Positions 1 through 8,469 of a DNA stretch of 61,952 nucleotides are shown here, one piece after another. A program made the translations under genes and the position numbers. Location: NCBI GenBank assembly GCA_964556005.1, contig CAZKUR010000018.1, positions 1 through 61,952 on the forward strand. Direction: 5' to 3'. The number at the start of each line of letters is the position of its first letter. Position 1 is the stretch's first letter. This stretch comes from CAZKUR01 sp964556005 (GTDB lineage Bacteria; Bacteroidota; Ignavibacteria; Ignavibacteriales; Ignavibacteriaceae). The notes beneath the pieces were generated by a model. It was given only the letters and a program-made list of their open reading frames with translations, was not told the origin of the DNA and ran no database searches.

Positions 1-95
1 ATGATTATTTTGTAAATCCGGACTTAACAATCGGCAGTAAAGCGCAAACGATGTTTCCTATTATTCCGACTCTTGGTTTCAGCGTTAAATTTTAG
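1..95 (+). CDS. C-terminal end of an outer-membrane beta-barrel protein (partial)
   Basis: Reading from base 3, 30 codons run to a TAG at 93-95 and end in GFSVKF. A final phenylalanine after alternating hydrophobic residues is the usual last strand of an outer-membrane barrel, the signal read by the BAM machinery. The start lies outside the window, so the family cannot be named. The call rests only on this short tail. Confidence 0.5.
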   Translation, partial: DYFVNPDLTIGSKAQTMFPIIPTLGFSVKF

Positions 96-363
96 GATAT
101 AAGAAAAAATGGTAGAAGTTTTTTTTTGTGGGTGTACAATAAATCCAATTTATCATTGTCTTAAACGGTTAATTACAAATAATGTGAAAGTAGAGTCGAG
201 AATCGAAAGCAAGGTATCCAATCTAATTCAAATGTTATGAAGTACTAAACAGTGTATTTCTTAATAATGTACACCCTAATCGGCGTACGTCCACTTCCTT
301 CTTCCATTTAAATAAAATTTCGAATATCTTTGTTTAATTTTTTATTTTGAAGCTAAAACAAAA
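96..363. other. Intergenic region upstream of xseA
   Basis: AT-rich leader with no convincing ORF, RNA or terminator. The only signal is a weak promoter-like element near 302-332, listed separately. Confidence 0.5.
302..332 (+). promoter_or_regulatory. Weak Bacteroidota-type promoter candidate for xseA
   Basis: TATCTTTG at 325-332 matches the -7 consensus TAnnTTTG. The triplet 20 bp upstream is TTC instead of TTG. It lies about 30 bp before the xseA start. One mismatch in the short -33 element keeps confidence low. Confidence 0.3.
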
Positions 364-1557
364 ATGCCCATTTCAAATGAACCTCTTTCGGTTTCCGAAT
401 TAACAAAGCAAATAAAATTAACTCTTGAAGAAGGTTTCTCTCAAGTTAGTGTAGTTGGAGAAATTTCGAATTTTAAACCGCATGTTTCCGGGCACTGGTA
501 TTTTAATTTGAAAGATTCCGATGCAGTAATCTCATGTGCGATGTGGAGAGGATTTAACAATTATGTATCATTTACTCCTCAAGACGGCATCAAAGTAGTA
601 GTTAACGGAAAGATAACTGTTTATCCTCCAAGAGGAAATTATCAAATTGACGTTAGGTCGATGAAGCCTGCAGGTATGGGTGAGTTACAAGCTGCATTTG
701 AAAGACTCAAACAAAAATTAGCTGCCGAAGGTCTATTTGATGAAGAACACAAAAAACCCATTCCTTCATTTCCTCAAAGAATCGGAATTGTAACTGCAAT
801 TGATGGAGCAGCCTTCCGTGATATGATCAGTGTTGCCAAAAGAAGATTCCCGGTTGTTGAATTAGTAATCGCACCGTCAAGAGTTCAGGGAAGCGGCGCA
901 GGCGAGACTATCGTACAAAGTATAAAACAATTAAATAAGGAACCAGAAATCGATGTGATAATTGTTGGAAGGGGAGGAGGCTCAATTGAGGATTTGTGGG
1001 CATTTAATGAAGAAATTGTTGCGCGAGCAATTTATGCTTCTAAAATTCCCATTATAACAGGCGTTGGACATGAAATAGACTTTACTATTGCAGACTTTGT
1101 ATCAGATTTACGTGCACCGACTCCATCGGCAGCAATGGAATTAGCTACACCGAACGTCGAAGATATCAAATCATTTATTCATGAATTTTTATCAGAGTCG
1201 AATCAGAATATTTCCGGGCTTATTGAAAATTATCAAGAACAAATATACCGCAATTTAAACTCTTACGGATTTAGGATGCCGATGGATTTGGTAAGAAAAA
1301 ATTCGCAAAATCTTGACAGTACCGTCTATAAATTATTTCAATCGATGGATAGACTATTCACTTTTAAAAAGAATAGACTTTCTATATTTATGAGCAAATT
1401 AGAAGCAAACAATATTGAGAAAGTGTTGAAGAAAGGATTTGTTCTTGTCAAGCAAAATTCTAAATTTGTAACGAGAGCAAAAAACTTTTCAGGAACTGCT
1501 GATGCTACTCTTAAATTTTCCGACGGCGAAATTTTAATTAAAACAAAATATGAGTAA
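364..1557 (+). CDS. xseA: Exodeoxyribonuclease VII large subunit
   Basis: Catalytic subunit of exonuclease VII, which degrades single-stranded DNA from both ends into oligonucleotides during repair. The 397 residues are near the usual family size. An N-terminal OB-fold nucleic-acid-binding domain covers about residues 8-100. The conserved catalytic core contains GRGGGSIEDLWAFN near residue 202 and GVGHEIDFTIADF near residue 233, followed by APTPSAA. A helical region with the small-subunit interface follows. It starts a co-directional run with xseB 79 bp downstream. No clear Shine-Dalgarno precedes the ATG. The family assignment is very secure. Confidence 0.97.
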   Translation: MPISNEPLSVSELTKQIKLTLEEGFSQVSVVGEISNFKPHVSGHWYFNLKDSDAVISCAMWRGFNNYVSFTPQDGIKVVVNGKITVYPPRGNYQIDVRSMKPAGMGELQAAFERLKQKLAAEGLFDEEHKKPIPSFPQRIGIVTAIDGAAFRDMISVAKRRFPVVELVIAPSRVQGSGAGETIVQSIKQLNKEPEIDVIIVGRGGGSIEDLWAFNEEIVARAIYASKIPIITGVGHEIDFTIADFVSDLRAPTPSAAMELATPNVEDIKSFIHEFLSESNQNISGLIENYQEQIYRNLNSYGFRMPMDLVRKNSQNLDSTVYKLFQSMDRLFTFKKNRLSIFMSKLEANNIEKVLKKGFVLVKQNSKFVTRAKNFSGTADATLKFSDGEILIKTKYE

Positions 1558-1636
1558 TTTAACTCAGTTTCTACATTTAAATTAAATTCATACTTGTTTA
1601 TTTTAATCATTTAATTCCGGTTAAATTTATTAAAAA

Positions 1637-1876
1637 ATGGCTAAAAGTTCATCAAAGGAAACCTTCGAAAAAAAACTAAAAAGACTTGAGGAAATTTCCG
1701 GCCTTCTTGAAAGTGAAAATATCGGTTTGGATGAAGCTATCAAACTCTATGAAGAAGGAATAGAATTATCAGGCAAGTGCTTAAAAACCCTTAAGGATGC
1801 GGAATTAAAAATAACAGAATTAAAAAAGAAAGTTGAAGAAATTTCACCGGAAGATGAAAGTTTATTTGAGGAATAA
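1637..1876 (+). CDS. xseB: Exodeoxyribonuclease VII small subunit
   Basis: Small helical subunit that packs against XseA to form exonuclease VII. The 79 residues have the family signature FEKKLKRLEEIS, then LDEAIKLYEEGIEL, then a charged helical tail rich in Lys and Glu. It sits between xseA and dxs, 17 bp before dxs, a gene order common in bacteria. Cytoplasmic. Confidence 0.95.
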   Translation: MAKSSSKETFEKKLKRLEEISGLLESENIGLDEAIKLYEEGIELSGKCLKTLKDAELKITELKKKVEEISPEDESLFEE

Positions 1877-1893
1877 ATGTTTGGAGAAAAAGA

Positions 1894-3813
1894 ATGGCTG
1901 ATAACATCAAATATAAAATTTTATCGAACGTAAATTATCCTTCCGACATTAGAAAGTTGGATGTTTCGCAGCTAAAGCAGCTTTGCAGCGATATCCGTGA
2001 ATATATGATTGATACGATTTCAGAGGTTGGCGGACATTTCGGCGGCGGGTTAGGTGCTGTCGAATTAACGGTAGCTGTACATAAAGTTTTCAACACTCCC
2101 GAAGATCTTGTTGTTTGGGATACAGGCCACCAGGCATACCCTCATAAAATTTTAACAGGCAGAAAAGAAGAATTAAAGCATATCAGACAGCTAAACGGCA
2201 TATCGGGATTTTTAAAAAGAAATGAAAGTGAATATGACGCATTCGGCGCCGGCCATGCGTCCACTTCTATTTCCGCAGCTCTCGGCATGGCTGTTGCTCG
2301 AGATATAAACAAGGAAACGAAAAATGTAATTGCTATTATCGGCGATGGGGCCATGACCGGCGGGATGGCATATGAAGCCATGAATAATTCCGGATTGATT
2401 AATTCCAACCTTATTGTAGTATTGAATGATAACAATATGTCGATAGCTCCGAATGTTTGGCAAATTTCAAATTATTTTACCGAAATGATTGCACATCCAG
2501 ACTACAATAAATTTAAAGGGCAAATTTGGGATTTAACCGGTAAGCTGGATCATTTCGGAGACCGGATGCGAAGAATCGCTTCAAGACTTGAAAGCGGAAT
2601 AAAAGCGGTCCTTACTCCGGGTATGTTATTCGAAGCTTTGGGTTTCAGATACTTTGGGCCTGTTAACGGGCATAATGTTCATCAGATTATAAAAATTTTC
2701 GAACAGGTTAAAAATTTAAATGGTCCTATATTAGTCCATGTAATTAGTCAAAAAGGAAAAGGCTATAAACCTGCCGAAGGTGATATTCAAAAGCTTCATG
2801 CATCTTCTCCTTTCGACAAAATGACAGGCAAAGCCTATAAAAAAGTCGACGCTCCGCCTGCATACACTAAAATTTTCGGACAGGCTTTATCCGACATTGT
2901 TAAAGATAATCCGAAAGTGGTTGGAATTTCCGCAGCTATGCCTGACGGGACCGGGCTAAATATTCTGCAAAAAACATTTCCAGACAATTTTTTTGATGTT
3001 GGTATTGCCGAAGAACATGCAGTTACATTTGCTGCAGGATTAGCTACTCAAGGCATTATACCGGTCGTTGCTATTTATTCGACCTTTCTGCAGAGAGCTT
3101 TCGATCAAATTATTCACGATGTTAGTTTGCAGAAGCTTCACGTGGTTTTTATATTAGATAGAGCCGGACTTGTCGGTGCAGACGGACCAACACATCACGG
3201 GGCATTTGATCTTACTTATTTAAGGCTTATTCCAGGAATGGTAGTCATGGCTCCGAAAGATGAGGCTGAATTGAGAGACATGCTTTTTACTGCAATAAAT
3301 TATAAAAATGGCCCGGTTGCTTTAAGATATCCAAGAGGTTCTGCTTTAGGTGTTCCACTAGAAGAAGGATTCGAAGAAATAGAAATCGGCAAAAGCGAAC
3401 TAATAAAAAAAGGAAACGATGTCGCTTTGCTCGCTACTGGTTCGATGGTAAATTACGCAACGATTGCAACGGATTTATTGAGTGCTGCAGGAATAAATGC
3501 TGAAATTATAAATATGCGTTTTGTAAAACCTCTCGATTCAGAACGCTTGGATGACGTTGCATCAAGATTTTCTAAAATTGTAACTCTTGAAGAGAATTCA
3601 TTAGTCGGAGGATTCGGAAGCGGCGTTTTGGAATACTTTGCAGAAAAAAATTATAAAAATGATATTTTAAGAATCGGCCTTCCTGATCGTTTTATTGATC
3701 ATGGCTCTCAAGCTCAACTGCATCATATCCTCGAAATGGATCCGCAGGGAATTGCCGATCAGGTCGGTGCATTCTGCCATAAGAAAAGCATAAATCATCA
3801 AGCTGCAAGTTAA
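1894..3813 (+). CDS. dxs: 1-deoxy-D-xylulose-5-phosphate synthase
   Basis: First enzyme of the MEP isoprenoid pathway. It condenses pyruvate and glyceraldehyde 3-phosphate to DXP using thiamine diphosphate. The 639 residues are typical. Visible motifs are GHQAYPHKILTGR near residue 78, the ThDP/Mg motif GDGAMTGGMAYEAMNN from about residue 150, the catalytic-glutamate segment GIAEEHAVTFAAG near 370, and GLVGADGPTHHG in the pyrimidine-binding half, then a transketolase C-terminal domain. Its stop shares one base with the next start (TAATG), so the downstream oxidoreductase is probably translationally coupled. The product feeds menaquinone and carrier-lipid synthesis. Confidence 0.98.
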   Translation: MADNIKYKILSNVNYPSDIRKLDVSQLKQLCSDIREYMIDTISEVGGHFGGGLGAVELTVAVHKVFNTPEDLVVWDTGHQAYPHKILTGRKEELKHIRQLNGISGFLKRNESEYDAFGAGHASTSISAALGMAVARDINKETKNVIAIIGDGAMTGGMAYEAMNNSGLINSNLIVVLNDNNMSIAPNVWQISNYFTEMIAHPDYNKFKGQIWDLTGKLDHFGDRMRRIASRLESGIKAVLTPGMLFEALGFRYFGPVNGHNVHQIIKIFEQVKNLNGPILVHVISQKGKGYKPAEGDIQKLHASSPFDKMTGKAYKKVDAPPAYTKIFGQALSDIVKDNPKVVGISAAMPDGTGLNILQKTFPDNFFDVGIAEEHAVTFAAGLATQGIIPVVAIYSTFLQRAFDQIIHDVSLQKLHVVFILDRAGLVGADGPTHHGAFDLTYLRLIPGMVVMAPKDEAELRDMLFTAINYKNGPVALRYPRGSALGVPLEEGFEEIEIGKSELIKKGNDVALLATGSMVNYATIATDLLSAAGINAEIINMRFVKPLDSERLDDVASRFSKIVTLEENSLVGGFGSGVLEYFAEKNYKNDILRIGLPDRFIDHGSQAQLHHILEMDPQGIADQVGAFCHKKSINHQAAS

Positions 3814-4814
3814 TGGAGAAAACTAAAGTTGCAATAATAGGGTTGGGTGGAGTTGCCCAATTAGTTCACATCCCGAATTTTGCCAGGATTGGAAATGCAG
3901 TTATAACAGACGTGGCTGAAATAAGAAAATCCAGGCTTAATACGATCGCAGATAAATTCAATATTAAAAACCGCTATACCGACTATGAGGAACTATTAGA
4001 GAAGAGCGAAGCCGATGCCGTTATAATTTCTACTCCAACCAGTACTCATAAAGAAGTTGCTACAGCGTGTTTAAAATCTAAAAAAGATATTTTAATTGAA
4101 AAACCACTTGCACGCAGCTATGATGAAGCCAAATCGATAATCGATACCGCAAAAAAATTAAAGCGAAAAATCATGGTAGGAATGAATTTACGTTTTAGGC
4201 CGGATGCGATGATTTTAAAGAGCTTGTTAAACTCAAATGAATTTGGAACTCCTTTTTACATTAAATGCGGCTGGATAAGAAGGCCGAGCAGCAGCGAAAA
4301 ATGGTTTACCGTAAAAGAGAAATCTGGTGGCGGTGTAATTATAGATCTGGGAATTTTACTTTTAGATTTGGCTCTCTGGTTATTGGATTACCCTTCTGTT
4401 TCATCCGTTTCAACGCAATGCTTTTCCCACAACACGAAGAGTGTTGAAGATACAGCAATCAGCTTTTTGAAATGCAATAACAATTCGCTCATTAACCTTG
4501 AAACAAGCTGGTCCCTGCTTGTTGAAAAAGATTATTTTTACGTCAACGTTTACGGAACCGGAGGATATGCTTCGTTAAATCCGCTCAAAATTTATAAAAA
4601 AATAGGCGACCAGGTAATGGATCTATCGCCGTCTCAAAGGGACAGCGCTCTAACACTTTTTAAAAAATCGTACATGAACGAACTCAAAAGTTTCATTGGT
4701 GCCGTCAACGGGCTGAACCCTGTTTTCTCTTCTGCAGATGAAGCTCTTTCAAGATTGAAAATAATAGAAGCTATGTATAAATCTTCTTCGACTAATTTAG
4801 AAATAAAGATTTAA
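3813..4814 (+). CDS. Gfo/Idh/MocA-family NAD(P)-dependent oxidoreductase
   Basis: 333-residue dehydrogenase of the glucose-fructose oxidoreductase/inositol dehydrogenase family. The N-terminal Rossmann fold has the GLGGVAQLVHIPNF dinucleotide loop. The family catalytic signature appears as DILIEKPLA near residue 95, and GGGVIIDLGI opens the C-terminal substrate domain. These enzymes oxidise or reduce sugars and sugar-like compounds; the substrate cannot be read from sequence. The start overlaps the dxs stop by one base, and the response-regulator gene follows after 4 bp, so it is inside an operon. Confidence 0.85.
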   Translation: MEKTKVAIIGLGGVAQLVHIPNFARIGNAVITDVAEIRKSRLNTIADKFNIKNRYTDYEELLEKSEADAVIISTPTSTHKEVATACLKSKKDILIEKPLARSYDEAKSIIDTAKKLKRKIMVGMNLRFRPDAMILKSLLNSNEFGTPFYIKCGWIRRPSSSEKWFTVKEKSGGGVIIDLGILLLDLALWLLDYPSVSSVSTQCFSHNTKSVEDTAISFLKCNNNSLINLETSWSLLVEKDYFYVNVYGTGGYASLNPLKIYKKIGDQVMDLSPSQRDSALTLFKKSYMNELKSFIGAVNGLNPVFSSADEALSRLKIIEAMYKSSSTNLEIKI

Positions 4815-4818
4815 TCAT

Positions 4819-5508
4819 ATGAAAAAAATATTACTTGTCGACGACGAAAAAGATATTGTTGAGTTTCTTCAGTATAATTTAACTCAGGAGGGCTTTTCGG
4901 TTTTCGCGGCTTATAACGGTAAGGATGCTATTAAGCTGCTGACAAAAAATCCGGATTTAATAATACTGGATATAATGATGCCGGAAATGAACGGATACGA
5001 TGTTTGTAAAGCTATTCGAAAAACTACCGAACATGAACATACTCCTATCATTTTTCTAACTGCAAAATCGGGTGAGATGGATGAAATATTAGGCCTCGAA
5101 CTTGGTGCGAACGATTATATTCAAAAACCGATTTCCCCCAGAAAATTAATTGCGAGGGTTAAATCAAACCTCAGAAATGTTGAAACTTCTGCAGAAGATA
5201 AAAATGTTCAATCCATTATCACCATCGGCCCTTTAAAGATCGACAGGGGAAAATATATCGTCACTATCAATGGTGAAGAAAAGGTTTTCCCGAGAAAAGA
5301 ATTTGAAGTTTTATTTTACCTTGCAAAAAATCCGGGCAGGGTTTTCAAAAGAGACGATTTGCTGAAAGACGTATGGGGCTCCGATGTTTATGTTGTAGAT
5401 AGAACAGTCGATGTTCATATCAGGAAAATAAGAGAAAAACTTGATCAATATTCCGACTTAATCGAAACAATTAAAGGCGTAGGATATAAATTTAAAAGTG
5501 TGGAATGA
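4819..5508 (+). CDS. OmpR/PhoB-family response regulator
   Basis: Two-domain transcriptional regulator of 229 residues. The receiver domain (about 1-120) has the acidic pair in LLVDDEKD, phospho-acceptor Asp51 in LIILDIMMPE, the Thr in FLTAK and the Lys in QKPI. The C-terminal winged helix (about 130-229) has FKRDDLLKDVWG, DRTVDVHIRKIR and ETIKGVGYKF. Its 3' end overlaps the kinase start at 5498 by 11 bp, so the two form a cognate pair. The architecture resembles PhoB-PhoR, but phosphate control is an inference. No Pho-type neighbours are present. Confidence 0.93.
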   Translation: MKKILLVDDEKDIVEFLQYNLTQEGFSVFAAYNGKDAIKLLTKNPDLIILDIMMPEMNGYDVCKAIRKTTEHEHTPIIFLTAKSGEMDEILGLELGANDYIQKPISPRKLIARVKSNLRNVETSAEDKNVQSIITIGPLKIDRGKYIVTINGEEKVFPRKEFEVLFYLAKNPGRVFKRDDLLKDVWGSDVYVVDRTVDVHIRKIREKLDQYSDLIETIKGVGYKFKSVE

Positions 5509-6527
5509 AATAAGAATAAATTTAAGCTCCGCTCGCGGCTACTTTCTTGAGTTTTTTGTATTTGATGTAATTATAATTTTTTTTTCTTTTCTAATTTTTA
5601 ATTCAACCTTCAATTTTTTCATTTCAATAATTTTTATTTTCATCCTCAGTTTTACTATCCTCATATTTTTAGGTAAGCACAGGATTGCGGAACTCAATGA
5701 AATAAAAACCATCATCTATAATATCAGAAAAAATATTTATACCTCNNNNNNNNNNAATAAAGCTCAGCAATAATCTTTTTATGCTTCAGGATGAAATCAA
5801 AATGATGTTCGACAAGGTTAGAAGCGACATAACTTACTTAAAACGACTTGAGAGAATCAGGACGGAATTTCTTGCAAATGTTTCCCATGAATTACGAACA
5901 CCGATTTTTGCAATCCAGGGTTATGTCGAAACTCTGTTAGACGGCGCGATAAATGATTCTAAAGTTAACATGCGATTTCTTGAAAAAGCTAATCAGCATA
6001 CTATAAATCTTTCCAACTTGTTGAATGATCTAATAGATATTTCGATGATAGAATCCGGCGAGATGAGAATGAGCTTTCGTTACTTTAATATAAACGAATA
6101 TATCTCGAAAATAATTCAAGATTTTAAAATTATGGCCGATGAGAAAAATATAGAATTGGTTTTTCACCCGGCAAGGGAATCACTTCAATTATTCGGCGAT
6201 AAAGATAAGCTGAAGCAGGTAATGACTAATCTTCTAACAAATGCGATTAAATACACCGAAAAAGGAAAAGTTGAAATATTGGTTGAAGAAGATAATAATT
6301 ACGGTATTATAATTATTCGTGATACAGGTATCGGGATTCCCGAAGAAGATTTAAATAGAATTTTTGAGAGATTTTTCCGCGTAGATAAAGCCCGGTCGAG
6401 ATCAGTAGGCGGAACAGGACTAGGATTGGCAATTGTAAAGCATATAATCGAAGCTCATGGCTCAAATGTTGAAGTTAAGAGTAAATTAAATGAAGGTTCG
6501 GAATTTTCGTTTAGATTGAGAAAATGA
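5498..6527 (+). CDS. PhoR-like sensor histidine kinase (interrupted by a 10-N gap)
   Basis: Membrane sensor kinase partner of the preceding regulator. Two hydrophobic segments lie within about the first 60 residues. A 10-N run (5746-5755) then interrupts the gene. After it, the reading frame is open from 5757 and includes the 5781 ATG. The second part contains the HisKA box FLANVSHELRTPIFAIQGY, an ATPase domain with an N box (MTNLLTNAIKY), and G boxes RDTGIGIPEEDL and GGTGLGLAIVKH. The two halves are in different frames only because of the placeholder length: continuity requires a missing stretch divisible by three. I read one gene rather than two. There is almost no extracytoplasmic sensor domain. 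Confidence 0.88.
5746..5755. other. Assembly gap of 10 N inside the histidine kinase gene
   Basis: Ten N separate two parts of one kinase gene. The flanks share no obvious overlap. Reading-frame continuity predicts a true length that is a multiple of three. Confidence 0.95.
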
Positions 6528-6588
6528 CGAAATTATGCTTTTATTTCATGCAAAATTGAAAACTTTATTTCTGAATTTTCTCTAAAAA

Positions 6589-6619
6589 TTGACTTATCTT
6601 ATTTAATTTCATAATTTTG
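6589..6619 (+). promoter_or_regulatory. Bacteroidota-type promoter for rplU-rpmA
   Basis: TTG at 6589-6591, a 20-bp spacer, then TAATTTTG at 6612-6619. This matches the -33/-7 consensus TTG/TAnnTTTG of the Bacteroidota primary sigma factor. It lies 33 bp before the rplU start and after the kinase stop, where a ribosomal-protein promoter is expected. Confidence 0.65.
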
Positions 6620-6651
6620 TTAGCTAAATTTTCTTAGAATAAGGATTAAAA

Positions 6652-6963
6652 ATGATAGCAGTTGTTGATATTCAAGGACAGCAGTTTAAAGTATCCGAAA
6701 ATAATAAGTATTATGTCCCAAGACTTAATGCTGAACCGGAAACAGAAGTAACTTTTAATAATGTGTTATCTCTCATTGATGAAAATGAGACTAAAATCGG
6801 TACCCCGTATGTTTCAGGTATCAAAGTAGATGCAAAAGTTTTAAATCACGTAAAAGACGATAAGGTAATTGTTTTCAAAAAGAAAAGAAGAACCGGTTAC
6901 GAAAAGAAAAACGGGCACAGGCAGCAATTAACAAGAATTGAAATTACAAAGATTGGACAATAA
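6652..6963 (+). CDS. rplU: 50S ribosomal protein L21 (bL21)
   Basis: bL21 of the large ribosomal subunit, 103 residues as expected. Family features are the N-terminal IAVVDIQGQQFKVSE strand, the VLNHVKDDKVIVFKKKRR segment, and the C-terminal GYEKKNGHRQQLTRIEIT rRNA-binding loop. It is preceded by AAGGA and followed 14 bp later by rpmA, the usual pair. Confidence 0.98.
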   Translation: MIAVVDIQGQQFKVSENNKYYVPRLNAEPETEVTFNNVLSLIDENETKIGTPYVSGIKVDAKVLNHVKDDKVIVFKKKRRTGYEKKNGHRQQLTRIEITKIGQ

Positions 6964-6977
6964 CAGGAGATTTTATT

Positions 6978-7235
6978 ATGGCTCATAAAAAAGGTCAAGG
7001 CTCTTCAAGAAACGGAAGAGACAGTAATGCCCAAAGACTTGGCGTAAAAAGATTCGGCGGAGAAAACGTTCTTGCCGGCAATATACTTGTTAGACAAAGA
7101 GGAACAAAATTTCACCCCGGTGTTAACGTAGCAAAAGGAAGCGATGATACTTTGTTTGCTCTATCCAACGGCGTTGTAAAGTTTGAAACAAAACGAGGAA
7201 ACAGGAAAGTTATAAACGTTTTCCCCGTTTCATAA
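6978..7235 (+). CDS. rpmA: 50S ribosomal protein L27 (bL27)
   Basis: bL27 sits near the peptidyl-transferase centre. The 85 residues begin MAHKKGQGSSRNGRDS and continue with QRLGVKRFGGE and IRQRGT-like ILVRQRGTKFHPG. The mature-type N terminus starts directly at the initiator Met; there is no cleavable extension of the kind seen in Firmicutes. AGGAG lies just upstream. A strong terminator follows. Confidence 0.98.
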   Translation: MAHKKGQGSSRNGRDSNAQRLGVKRFGGENVLAGNILVRQRGTKFHPGVNVAKGSDDTLFALSNGVVKFETKRGNRKVINVFPVS

Positions 7236-7256
7236 TTATACCTGATTCTTAATTAT

Positions 7257-7290
7257 AAAAAAACCCTCTTTTATGAAGAGGGTTTTTAAT
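7257..7290. terminator. Bidirectional rho-independent terminator between rpmA and mdh
   Basis: The inverted repeat AAACCCTCTT (7261-7270) and AAGAGGGTTT (7276-7285) has a 5-nt loop. T-rich tracts follow on both strands, so it can end rplU-rpmA on plus and mdh on minus. Confidence 0.9.
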
Positions 7291-7312
7291 TTTAAATTAT
7301 ATTGGGAAAATA

Positions 7313-8278
7313 TTAATATCCCAGGCGTTCCATATCGGCGATTAACTTTTTAACCGCATCGGTAGATTTATCAAACATAGCCTGTTCATCTTTATCCAAT
7401 GAAAATTCAATGACTTTCTCGATTCCGCCGGAACCAAGAACCGCAGGAACTCCTACATAATAACCTTTGACATTGAACTCACCATTCAGATAAGCGCAAG
7501 CCGGAAGGACTCTTTTATGATCTTTAAGAATTGCTTCCGCCATCGCAGTTGCCGAAGCAGCAGGTGAAAAGAATGCAGACCCGGTTTTCAAAAGTTTTAC
7601 CACTTCCCCGCCCGCCATCTTAGTCCGTTGAACCATTGCATCCATTACTTCTTTAGCTTTGGCTTTATCTCCATATTTTCTTTCCAATAATTCCATAGCC
7701 GGTATTCCGTTAACGTTGGCATACCTGACAATAGGAACCATAGTATCGCCATGTCCGCCCATAACCATTGCATTTACATCTTTTACAGAGACACCTAATT
7801 CCCATGCAATAAAAGTCGAGAACCTTGACGAATCAAGAACACCCGCCTGGCCAAAAACTTTTTTATGCGAAAATCCGGTGACTTTTTGGAAAAGTGTAAC
7901 CATTGCATCAAGAGGGTTTGAAATAATTATCACAATCGCATTTGGAGCGTTGCTCTTTACTCCTTCGGCAACGGACTTCATAATTTTTGCGTTCGTGGTA
8001 AGTAGATCATCCCTGCTCATACCTGGTTTCCTTGGTAATCCTGCGGTGATAATTACAAGATCCGAATCTTTAATTCCTTCATAACTGTTGGTGCCGGTAA
8101 CGTTAACGTCAAACCTGTCAACCCGGGATGCTTCCGCTACATCGAGCGATTTTCCTTGAGGCATGTCTTCAACTATATCAAACATGACAACATCCCCGAG
8201 TTCTCTCGAAGCAATCAATTGTGCCAATACGCCGCCAATTTGACCCCCGCCAATCAATCCAATTTTTTTTCGTGCCAT
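7313..8278 (-). CDS. mdh: Malate dehydrogenase (LDH-like type)
   Basis: NAD-dependent malate/oxaloacetate interconversion in the TCA cycle; 321 residues from the chosen start. Rossmann loop GLIGGGQIGG is at about residues 7-16. Arg83 in LPRKPGM is the malate-specific substrate-binding residue. Catalytic pair Asp149 and His176 (GGHGDTMVP) and Arg152 are present. A start 10 codons upstream is possible, but GGGAGT directly precedes the MARKKIG start, so I use that. A clear Bacteroidota-type promoter lies about 60-90 bp upstream. It faces rpmA across a shared terminator. Confidence 0.97.
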   Translation of the reverse strand: MARKKIGLIGGGQIGGVLAQLIASRELGDVVMFDIVEDMPQGKSLDVAEASRVDRFDVNVTGTNSYEGIKDSDLVIITAGLPRKPGMSRDDLLTTNAKIMKSVAEGVKSNAPNAIVIIISNPLDAMVTLFQKVTGFSHKKVFGQAGVLDSSRFSTFIAWELGVSVKDVNAMVMGGHGDTMVPIVRYANVNGIPAMELLERKYGDKAKAKEVMDAMVQRTKMAGGEVVKLLKTGSAFFSPAASATAMAEAILKDHKRVLPACAYLNGEFNVKGYYVGVPAVLGSGGIEKVIEFSLDKDEQAMFDKSTDAVKKLIADMERLGY

Positions 8279-8336
8279 TTTTACTCCCACTGTTAAATTA
8301 TTAAACAATGTTGATTATTTATAATAACTAATAATT

Positions 8337-8367
8337 CAAAAATAATTATGTCTTACTGTTTTTACAA
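8337..8367 (-). promoter_or_regulatory. Bacteroidota-type promoter for mdh
   Basis: On the minus strand, TTG (8365-8367), a 20-bp spacer and TATTTTTG (8337-8344) match TTG-N19/20-TAnnTTTG. The leader to the preferred mdh start is about 50 nt. Confidence 0.65.
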
Positions 8368-8469
8368 CATAGTAATTAATAAATAAACGTAAAAGGTGAT
8401 TTTAGTCTGGTTTTTATTTTTAAAGAATTGTTTTCCGGGAGGTTTACATTTTCAATTTATTGTTCAAGC

